From positions 102,775 to 166,774 of the forward strand of contig JANQFL010000070.1 in assembly GCA_028277845.1 (NCBI GenBank): a stretch of 64,000 nt of DNA, in the 5' to 3' direction. The translations under genes were made by a program, and so were the position numbers. Each line of letters starts with the position of its first letter. Positions within the stretch are counted from its first letter, which is position 1. This document shows positions 1 to 8,300 of this stretch, one piece after another. Source of the DNA: Sneathiellales bacterium (GTDB lineage Bacteria > Pseudomonadota > Alphaproteobacteria > JANQFL01). Under the pieces are notes generated by a model. The model did no database searches and had not been told where the DNA came from. It saw only the letters and a list, made by a program, of their open reading frames with translations.

Positions 1-1
1 G

Positions 2-2122
2 GACGAGAACCGTCACGTCATGGTGTGGAGCAGCCACCACCTGCTGGTCGATCGCTGGTGTCTGGGGACATTGTTTACGGAACTGGCGGAACTTTACAAC
101 GCAAGCCGGTCCGGCCGTGCACCGCAGTTGAATGAAGCGCGGCCCTATCGGGACTATATCGGCTGGATTGCCCGCCAGGACGACAATGCGGGGCGGCAGT
201 TCTGGCACCACCGCCTTGCCGGCATGAGGGAGCCGGTGCCGCTGACCACATGGTGCGGGAAAATCGATCAGCCGCGCGAACGCCAGGCGACGTTGACGCT
301 GGACGACGACGTCCGTGCCGGATTGACGGCGCTTTCCCGGCGGCTCGGCGTGACACCAAGTACCTTCCTGCAAGGTGCATGGGCGTTGACAATCAACCGC
401 ATAACCGGTCGGCAAGACGGCGCATTCGGCATCGTTACGTCCGGGCGGCCGCCCGACTTGCCGCACGTGGAAGGCATTGTCGGCACGTTCATCAACAATC
501 TGCCCGTCCGTATGCGCATGCCGCGGCAAATGACGATGCAGAGTTGGCTCAAGGCATTGCAGGCCGAACAGCAGGCGCGCATGCCGTTTGAGCACGTTTC
601 CCCGACCGACATTGATCTGATTGCCGGGTCCGCTCCCGGCAGCCGTCTGTTCGACAACTTGTTCCTCTGGCTCGCGGGCGAAGCGTTGCCGCAGTTCGAC
701 GGCATCTCGTTGCGCGCGGTGTCGGGAGACATGTCGACCGCGGTGCCGCTTACTCTGAGTGTTTCCGAAAACGACGAACTGGCGCTGGAGCTGCGCTGTC
801 AGGCAGGGGTGGACACCGTGATGCCGTTCGACGACATCCTGCCTTGCCTGCTGAATGTGATGCAGGGACTGCTGGCCGCCGATCCTGCGGGCCCGCTGGC
901 GGATCTACCGGGTTTCCGGCTGGATGCGGAGGAACCGGACGATATCCCGGCACCGGACTCGAAGGAAATTGCTGTCGCGGCAGCGTCCGGGGGAGGCGTG
1001 TCGCCGGCCAGCGAGGCTGTTCCCGGTGGGCGCGAAGCAGCGGATTACGAAACCATTCGGGATTTGATGACGGGTGCCTGGCAGGAGGTTCTTGGGAAAG
1101 TACACGTCGATGCCGACGACAACTTCTTCGATATCGGCGGTAACTCCATCCTGGCGGCACAACTGCACGCGCTTGCGGAGCGAAGGGTCGGAAAACGCAT
1201 TCCGATGCTCGCTCTTTTCAAGGCGCCGACGATCCGCGACATGGCCAGAACCTTGGCGAACGACGAATGGCCCCTTAGCGGCCAGGTGATTACGCCGTTA
1301 CGCACCCAGGGTACTTTGCCGCCGCTGTTCTGCATCTCATCACCCGAGGTTAATTCGGTCGGTTACGCATTGCTGGCACAGCACCTCAATCATGAGCGGC
1401 CCGTCTATGTCCTGCAGGCGCCGCCACAGTCCGGCACCGTCACGAAGATATCCCCGAAAGCGTTGCCGGAATTGGCGAGCACTTACATTGCGGCCATGCG
1501 TGAAGTCCAGGAGGCGGGTCCATATCACTTGCTGGGTATGTGTACGGGGTCGCACCTGGCGCATAGAATAGCGGTGCAGCTTGAAGCCGAAGGGCAGGCG
1601 GTTCCTTTCGTCGGAATCGTAAACACCTGGGCGCTCAACACCATTTCCAAGTTTTACTACGTACAACGCGTGATTAACCGGTTGAGGTATTACCGCGGCA
1701 GACTCCGTGAATTGGCCCGTCAAAAGCCCAGCGAGCAACTGGCGGTATTGAGCCAGGTGGCGGCGCGGCGGTTTTCGCGTGCCGCACAGGCCGTTGCGCC
1801 AGTATCCGGATTTGGGGATGGCGCCACGACCACTCCGTCTCCTGTTTCCGATGCATCACAGCGTGACGAATGGATCGAGGATGTTGGTTGGGCTACCGGC
1901 GACAACGATGCGCCGAAGTTCGGCGGTACGGTCACGGTTTTTCGTCTGCGGCGGCAAAGTTGGTGGCGGATCCGCGACAGGGGACTCGGCTGGGGCTTGC
2001 ACGCCGATCATGTGGATATCATCGATTGTCCTGGCGACAGTCACTTGACCATTCTACGCAATCCCAACGTCGGGTCGCTGGCCGAACGGCTGCAAGCGTC
2101 CCTGGTCGACATGACGCACTAG
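2..2122 (+). CDS. NRPS terminal module C-PCP-TE (5' partial)
   Basis: The gene enters from the left edge in the frame starting at base 2, so its start and any upstream modules are missing. The visible part begins in a condensation domain, with the HHLLVDRW active-site motif at base 35; Arg replaces the usual Gly of HHxxxDG. The C domain ends near base 880. A carrier domain follows (DNFFDIGGNS), with the phosphopantetheine Ser at base 1145, and then a type I thioesterase. There is no adenylation domain between C and PCP, so this carrier must be loaded in trans or by a domain outside the usual order. The thioesterase nucleophile elbow reads GMCTG, with Cys at base 1541 in place of Ser; the likely catalytic His is in GDSH at base 2042. 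The TE makes this the release module of the pathway, although it is encoded upstream of the loading genes. Function is certain at family level; the product released is unknown. Confidence 0.95.
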   Translation, partial: DENRHVMVWSSHHLLVDRWCLGTLFTELAELYNASRSGRAPQLNEARPYRDYIGWIARQDDNAGRQFWHHRLAGMREPVPLTTWCGKIDQPRERQATLTLDDDVRAGLTALSRRLGVTPSTFLQGAWALTINRITGRQDGAFGIVTSGRPPDLPHVEGIVGTFINNLPVRMRMPRQMTMQSWLKALQAEQQARMPFEHVSPTDIDLIAGSAPGSRLFDNLFLWLAGEALPQFDGISLRAVSGDMSTAVPLTLSVSENDELALELRCQAGVDTVMPFDDILPCLLNVMQGLLAADPAGPLADLPGFRLDAEEPDDIPAPDSKEIAVAAASGGGVSPASEAVPGGREAADYETIRDLMTGAWQEVLGKVHVDADDNFFDIGGNSILAAQLHALAERRVGKRIPMLALFKAPTIRDMARTLANDEWPLSGQVITPLRTQGTLPPLFCISSPEVNSVGYALLAQHLNHERPVYVLQAPPQSGTVTKISPKALPELASTYIAAMREVQEAGPYHLLGMCTGSHLAHRIAVQLEAEGQAVPFVGIVNTWALNTISKFYYVQRVINRLRYYRGRLRELARQKPSEQLAVLSQVAARRFSRAAQAVAPVSGFGDGATTTPSPVSDASQRDEWIEDVGWATGDNDAPKFGGTVTVFRLRRQSWWRIRDRGLGWGLHADHVDIIDCPGDSHLTILRNPNVGSLAERLQASLVDMTH

Positions 2123-2332
2123 GGGAAACAAGTGAATTTTGTAAGGCAATGAATATTCGGGCGATAATTCCTAGTAATAGTTGTGTTATCAGGCTGGAAA
2201 TGTGCCGAATAGTGGCGAACGTTAATGTTAACTATTTGAATGCATTAAGACGAGCTCATGTTTTGAATCGCCAACTGCAGGATTGATGTTTAGTCTATAC
2301 AATAGTTATGCGAGTAAAAGGTTGTTTCAAAA
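2123..2332. other. AT-rich intergenic gap before the starter-unit genes
   Basis: These 210 bases are clearly more AT-rich than the genes on both sides and contain no convincing coding frame. TATACAAT at 2296-2303 resembles a -10 element, but I see no well-spaced -35 partner. It is the most likely place for a promoter serving the genes from 2333 on. No T-run terminator is visible after the NRPS stop. Confidence 0.4.
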
Positions 2333-3484
2333 ATGGATTTTGACTGGTCGGATGAACAGCTTAACTTTAAGGCCAGAGTTGTTGAGTTTGCGCGTCAGCA
2401 ACTGAACAACGATACCGTTGAACGTGATCGCAACGGTGCTTTCTCCTTGCAGGATTGGAAACGGAGTGCAGCGTTCGGTATTCAACGAATGTCCGTTCCG
2501 GCGGCGTATCACCAAGGAGACGAAACAGATTTCCTGACCGCCATGCTGGCGATGGAGGGATTGGGATACGGGTGCAGGGACAACGGCCTGACCTTTGCGC
2601 TCAACGCGCAGATGTGGACCGTGCAGTTGCCGATCGTCCACTTTGGTACCGAGGCGCAAAAGGAAAAATACCTGCCCGGCCTCTGTTCCGGCGACTTGAT
2701 CGGAGCGCATGCGATTACAGAACCCGATGCGGGATCGGATGTTTTCAACATACGCACGACGGCGGAAAAGCAACCCGGTGGCGGGTACGTTTTGAATGGC
2801 GAAAAGCGTTATATTTCGTTGGCTCCCATTGCCGACATTGCACTTGTGTTCGCCACCATTGATCCGGACATCGGTAAGTGGGGTATCACGGCTTTTCTCG
2901 TCGATCTCAAGGCACCGGGCGTGCGCACCGGCCCGGTGCGCGACAAGATGGGCCTGCGCACGGTCCCGATGGGCGATCTCTTTTTTGAGAATGTTCATTT
3001 GCCCGAAGAAGCCAGGCTCGGGAAAGATGGCACGGGCCTCAGCCTATCCACGAATTCCCTGGAATGGGAGCGCTGCTGCATCCTGGCCAGCCAGCTGGGC
3101 GCCATGGAACGGCAGCTGGAAGAGTGCGTCGCCTTCGCCCGCGACCGCGAGCAGTTCGACCAGCCCATCGGCAAGTTCCAGTCCGTGGCCAACCGGATCG
3201 CCGACATGCGCCTGCGGCTCGAAACCTCGCGCCTGCTTCTCTACAAGGTGGCCTGGCTGAAAAGCGAAGGGCGGCCGGCGATGATGGAGGCAGCGCTGCT
3301 GAAACTGCATCTCAGCGAATGCTTCGTGGACTCGAGCCTCGATGCCATCCGTATCCACGGCGGGCACGGCTATATGAGCGAGGCGGAAATCGAACGCAAT
3401 CTGCGCGACGGCATCGGCGGCACGATCTATGCCGGCACGTCGGATATCCAGCGCAACATCGTGGCCGGTCTGTTGGGCCTGTAG
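2333..3484 (+). CDS. Acyl-CoA dehydrogenase-type prolyl-S-PCP oxidase (PltE/RedW-like)
   Basis: A 383-residue flavoprotein of the acyl-CoA dehydrogenase fold, full length. It contains the family's AITEPDAGSD segment (FAD/substrate region), an LRTVPMGDLFFENV strand, EWERCCILASQLGAMERQLE, the R-EQF-PIGKFQ motif and a C-terminal GGTIYAGTSDIQ motif. These stretches resemble my recollection of PltE, which oxidises prolyl-S-carrier protein to pyrrolyl-2-carboxyl-S-carrier protein in pyoluteorin biosynthesis. The next two genes are a free adenylation protein and a free carrier protein, exactly the partners such an oxidase needs. I infer a four-electron oxidation of carrier-bound proline. A general acyl-CoA dehydrogenase is possible but fits the neighbourhood less well. 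The start is the ATG after AAAAGGTTGTTTCAAAA. Confidence 0.88.
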   Translation: MDFDWSDEQLNFKARVVEFARQQLNNDTVERDRNGAFSLQDWKRSAAFGIQRMSVPAAYHQGDETDFLTAMLAMEGLGYGCRDNGLTFALNAQMWTVQLPIVHFGTEAQKEKYLPGLCSGDLIGAHAITEPDAGSDVFNIRTTAEKQPGGGYVLNGEKRYISLAPIADIALVFATIDPDIGKWGITAFLVDLKAPGVRTGPVRDKMGLRTVPMGDLFFENVHLPEEARLGKDGTGLSLSTNSLEWERCCILASQLGAMERQLEECVAFARDREQFDQPIGKFQSVANRIADMRLRLETSRLLLYKVAWLKSEGRPAMMEAALLKLHLSECFVDSSLDAIRIHGGHGYMSEAEIERNLRDGIGGTIYAGTSDIQRNIVAGLLGL

Positions 3485-3508
3485 GACAGGGCAGGGGGAA
3501 ACGGCAGC

Positions 3509-5095
3509 ATGGCTTTCACTTTGCCGCAACTGGTCGACGAATGGGCGGAACGCACACCCGATGCCGACGCCATCGGCTTCCTCGGCGAACGCCTGACCTA
3601 CGCCGAGTTGTCCAGGCGCTCCGACGCTCTGGCGCGCGCCCTAATCGACGCCGGCGTGCGGCGTACCGACCGGGTCGGCATCCACATGGACAAAAACCTG
3701 CACACGGCGGTGGCCATGTACGGCATCATGAAGGCCGGCGCGGCCTATGTGCCGCTGGACCCCTCGGCGCCGCCGCAACGCACCGCCGGCGTGATAGGGG
3801 ATTGCGGCATCCGCCACCTGATCACGGACGACGCCATGGCGGCCGGCCTGCGCGCCATGGCGGATGCGCTGCCGGACGCGATGTGCCTGATCGGCGTCAC
3901 GCCGGACCGGGGCTTGCCGGGCCGCGCCATCCCGTGGGACGCGGTCGCCACCCTTGACGGCAGCACCGCCGCCTTGCCCGCCGTGATCGAGAACGATCTC
4001 GCCTATATCATTTACACCTCCGGCTCGACCGGCGTGCCCAAGGGCATCATGCACACCCATCACAGCGGCCTGAGCTTCGCCCGCTGGGCCGTGCGGGAAT
4101 ACGGCTTCCGCAACGACGACCGCTTGGGCAATCACGCGCCGCTGCATTTCGATCTGTCGATCCTGGACTTCTTCGCCGGTGCCCTGGCCGGCGCCGCCAC
4201 TGTCTTGATACCGGAGGAATACACCCGGCTGCCGGCGAGCTACTCGAAACTGATCGCCGATCAGAGGATCACCGTGCTGTTCACGGTGCCGTTCGCCCTG
4301 ATCCAGTTGCGCACCAAGGGCGTGCTGCACGACCGCGACCTGGGCGCGTTGCGCTGGATCCTGTTCGGCGGCGAGCCGTTTCCGACCAAGTATCTGCGCA
4401 AGCTGATGGCAGACCTGCCCCATGTCCGGTTCGACAACATCTACGGCCCGGCCGAAGTCAACGGCGTGACCCACTATGTCGTCACATCGGTGGGCGAGGA
4501 TGACCAGTCCGTGCCCATCGGACCCATCGCCGACATCGCCGAGGACCTGGTCGTGGATGACAACGACGAACCGGTCCCGGTGGGCGAAATCGGCGAACTG
4601 CTGGTGCGCACGCCGACCATGATGCAGGGCTATTGGGAGCGGCCTGAACTCAACGCCAAGGCGTTTTACCGGCGGCCCGTCAGCTCGACCTACGATCACG
4701 TGTTCTACCGCACCGGCGATCTGGTCCGCAAAGGCGCCGACGGCATTTTCGAGTTTCTCGGACGCAAGGACCGGCAGGTCAAGGTGCGCGGATACCGCGT
4801 CGAGCTGGACGAAACGGAAGCGGCGCTCGTGGCCGACGAAACCGTCGAGGAAGCGGCGGTGTTCGCCGTGCCGCTGGCGGACGGCACCCAGGAAATCCGC
4901 GCGGCCGTCATTCTGAACGGTGCGGCCGGGGCGACCAAGAACGAGTTGCTGAACGGACTGCGCGACCGCGTGCCCTGGTACGGCCTGCCGGCCGACCTGG
5001 TGATCCACGACAGTTTTCCGCGTACTTCGACGGGCAAGATCGACAGGAAGGTTCTCCGCGCGCAGGCCATGGAGAACATGGAAGAAACGGCATGA
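3509..5095 (+). CDS. Stand-alone amino acid adenylation protein, probably proline-activating
   Basis: A 528-residue free adenylation domain with all core motifs: YTSGSTGVPKG (ATP loop), YGPAE, YRTGD, RKDRQVKVRGYRVE (A8) and STGKID with the catalytic Lys (A10). By hand alignment to GrsA-PheA the pocket reads DLLFLGIGV. My recollection of the PltF/RedM proline code is DLLYLALVC, so the first five positions agree closely and later ones differ. The HAPLHFDLS segment is also typical of this stand-alone subfamily. Together with the flanking oxidase and carrier it forms a pyrrole-2-carboxyl starter cassette. It lies 24 bases after the oxidase gene and the next gene starts 24 bases downstream, so the genes are probably co-transcribed. 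Substrate call is inference; adenylation function is secure. Confidence 0.88.
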   Translation: MAFTLPQLVDEWAERTPDADAIGFLGERLTYAELSRRSDALARALIDAGVRRTDRVGIHMDKNLHTAVAMYGIMKAGAAYVPLDPSAPPQRTAGVIGDCGIRHLITDDAMAAGLRAMADALPDAMCLIGVTPDRGLPGRAIPWDAVATLDGSTAALPAVIENDLAYIIYTSGSTGVPKGIMHTHHSGLSFARWAVREYGFRNDDRLGNHAPLHFDLSILDFFAGALAGAATVLIPEEYTRLPASYSKLIADQRITVLFTVPFALIQLRTKGVLHDRDLGALRWILFGGEPFPTKYLRKLMADLPHVRFDNIYGPAEVNGVTHYVVTSVGEDDQSVPIGPIADIAEDLVVDDNDEPVPVGEIGELLVRTPTMMQGYWERPELNAKAFYRRPVSSTYDHVFYRTGDLVRKGADGIFEFLGRKDRQVKVRGYRVELDETEAALVADETVEEAAVFAVPLADGTQEIRAAVILNGAAGATKNELLNGLRDRVPWYGLPADLVIHDSFPRTSTGKIDRKVLRAQAMENMEETA

Positions 5096-5119
5096 CCCAA
5101 TGTTCGACAAGGTGAGAGT

Positions 5120-5392
5120 ATGAGTGAAGGATCGGTTGCGGCGAAGCTCGGAGAATTCATTTCGGGCGAATTGCTGGGCAACAGGCCCGTGAACGGTGAC
5201 GACAATCTGTTGGCCGCCGGCATGGTCAGTTCGCTGGGCATGGTACGGCTTGTCGCCTACATCCTCGACACCTTCGGCTACGACGTCCCGCCCGAGGACT
5301 TCACCATCGAGAATTTTCGCACCATCAACGACCTCGACGCCTATCTTCAGCAGGCGCTGAACGGGGAAGGGGCGGCGGCCGATGCCCCTTGA
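5120..5392 (+). CDS. Free peptidyl carrier protein (PltL/RedO-like)
   Basis: A 90-residue acyl/peptidyl carrier protein. The phosphopantetheine attachment site is in DNLLAAGMVSSLGMVRLV; the Ser followed by LG is the expected modification site. Length and context match the free carriers that hold proline during its conversion to pyrrole-2-carboxylate. An AGGTGAGAGT stretch precedes the ATG. Its end overlaps the start of the large NRPS by 11 bases, which suggests translational coupling and that this carrier is the donor for the first condensation domain of that protein. Confidence 0.92.
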   Translation: MSEGSVAAKLGEFISGELLGNRPVNGDDNLLAAGMVSSLGMVRLVAYILDTFGYDVPPEDFTIENFRTINDLDAYLQQALNGEGAAADAP

Positions 5393-8300
5393 GCAGGAAA
5401 GCAGCCTCGCCGATCTGTCCAATCTGACCCACAGTCAGGTGCTGATTTGGACGGGGCAGCTTTTGGCTCCGGACGACCCGCTATACAACATGGTGCTGGC
5501 GTTCCGCATCGGTGGCGCAGTGGATCCGGTCGTTTTCCAACAGGCCTTTCAGCGGCTGGTGGACGACTGCGATGTCTTGCGGACGGTGATCACGACCGAG
5601 AAGGGGGTTCCGCAGCAGCGGGTGCTGCCGGAGTTCGCCTACGCGGTGCCGCTTATCGATTTCAGCCAGGATGCCGCCCCGGAGCAACGCTATGCCGAGT
5701 GGCTCGCGCGCAGCAAGCAGCGCACATTCGATCTGTCGCGCTGTCATTTCGATACGGCACTCGTCAAGTTGGGTGATGACGACTTCGTCTGGTATCTGAA
5801 CCAGCATCATGTCCTGACGGACGCGTGGTCCGTGTCCGTGCTGTACCGGAAAATGCAGCACTATTACGGGCTGGCGCGGCAGGGCAGGCTGGACCAGGCC
5901 GAACCGCTGCCGGCGTATCAGGATTACGTTGCGCAGGACCGCCGGGACCGCCGGTCGGACCGGTACGCCAAGGCACAGGCCTTTTGGTCGGAGAAACTCA
6001 AAACGCCGGTGCCGCCGTCCAGCTTCTACCGCAGGCGCGGCAGCACGCGCAGTGGCCGGACCGTCCGGATCCCGTGCCGTTTGGGTGCGGAGCGAACGCG
6101 GCGGGTGCGTGCACTGACCGGGGACCGCGCATTCCAAGCCTTTACCCCGGATTTGGCGCTGTTCCAGATCTTCGCCACCGTGCTGTTCGCCTATCTGCAC
6201 CGGCTGAGCGGACAGCGCGCCGTTTCCATCGGGGCGCCGGCCCACAACCGCACCACGGCGGAGCAACAGGAATCGGCCGGGCTGTTCATCGAAGTGTTTC
6301 CGTTGTCGGCCGAAATCGGGGAGGCGGACAGTTTCGCCGATTTGTACAGGACGGTCTCGGCGGACGCCCGGCATTTCCTGCTCAACGCGGTACCGGGCAC
6401 CGGCGGAGCGGAGACCAATCGCGCTTTCGACGTGATTCTCAATTACATCACTGCCCGCTTCGGCGACTTCGACGGACTGCCCATGCGTTCCGAATGGGTC
6501 CATGCCGATCATGGCGACGCCAATCATCTGCTGCGGCTGCAAGTGCAGGACTTCGATCAGACGGAAGATCTCGAACTGTATTTCGACCTCAACGAAGCGG
6601 TCTTCGTGAACGCGGAACGGCAATGGGTGGGCGATCATTTCCTGCGCTTGCTGGACGCGCTGCTCGACGACCCCGACACCGAGATCGCGTCCGTGCCGCT
6701 GTTGTCCGACGATGAATTCGGCCGGTTCGAGAGCGAAGTGAACGCGTCGCCGGACGTGCCGCCCGAAGGCGAGACGGTGATACAGATGTTCGAGGCGCAG
6801 GTAGCGAAAACGCCGCAGGCGACGGCACTGAGGTGTGAGGACGCTGCCCTCACATATCAGGACCTCAACGCGCGCGCCAACCGCGTCGCCCACGACCTGA
6901 GCGGTCGCGGGATTGGTCCCGGCAATACAGCGGCCATTTCGATGATGCGGTCGGTGGATATGGTGGTGGCGATATTCGGCGTCCTGAAAAGCGGCGCCGC
7001 CTACGTGCCGGTGGACCCGGGATATCCCGCCGACAGGGTCGCCTATTTGCTGGAAAACTCGGGCGCCGACCTGATCATCGTCGACGACCATGCCGCCGGC
7101 ATGATCCCCGCCATCGACGTGCCGGTGGCCAAGCTCGCCGATTTGGGAGACGTAGGCGATGCGGCCGCCACCGGCAATCCGCCAAACCGGGCGGGCTCCG
7201 ATGACACGGCATACGTCATGTATACGTCCGGATCGACCGGGCGGCCCAAGGGTGTTGCCATCGGCCATGACGGGTTGGCCAATTACGTATCCTGGTGCAA
7301 GCGATTCTATCTGCGGGGCGACGTGCTCGATTTTCCCTTGTTCACGTCGTTCTCGTTCGACCTGACCGTCACGTCACTTTATGTCCCGCTGGTTTCGGGC
7401 GGCACGCTGGTCGTCTATCCCGAACATCCGGACCGGCGTGACGTGGACGTGCAGAAAGTCGTGGAAGACAACGCCGTCGATATCGTCAAGCTGACTCCGG
7501 CACACCTGTCCGTCGTTCAGAACACGGATTTCAGCACCTCGAGAATCCGCGCGCTGATCGTCGGCGGGGAAGATTTCAAATCCGATCTCGCCCGGATCAT
7601 CAACCGGCGCTTCGGTGGTGACGTTGAAATCTACAACGAATACGGCCCGACCGAGGCCACCGTCGCCTGCGCCATCCATCGTTTCGACCGCGACGACGAT
7701 ACCGGGTCCTCGGTTCCCATCGGCCGGTCCATCGACAACCTGCAGGCCTATGTTCTGGATGCGGCGCGCCATCCGGTTCCTCAGGGCGTGACGGGCGAGA
7801 TCCATATCGGCGGCGCCGGCGTGGCGAAAGGCTATGTCAACAACGCGGATGAGACAGCGGAGCGGTTCGTCGCGAACCCGTTTCGGCCGGGACAGCGCCT
7901 GTACAAGACGGGAGATCTCGGACGGTGGAACCCCGACGGCCGGCTGGACTACCTCGGACGCGCGGACACCCAGGTCAAGATCCGCGGCATCCGCATGGAA
8001 CTGACCGAAATCGAGGGCGCCATACTGACCCATCCCGACGTATCCGAAACGGCCGCCGCTGTTTTCGAGCAGCGGCAATCTCCGTTACGCGCCGAAGAAC
8101 AGGACTACTGCGTCCGCTGCGGTTTGTCGGGCAATCATCCCAGTGCGCAACTCGACGGGGATTGTCTTTGCCGATTGTGCCGGGTGTTCGAGAGCCAACG
8201 CGATCTGGCGATGGACTATTTCGGAACCATGAACGAGTTGCGGTCCATCGCGCAAGACGTGAAGGCCTCCGCCCAGGGTCCGCACGACTGCATCATGCTG

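Noticed and set aside
5481..7268. A 595-codon minus-strand frame
   Set aside because: It is antisense to the C and A domains of the 1866-residue NRPS; it shows no family motif.
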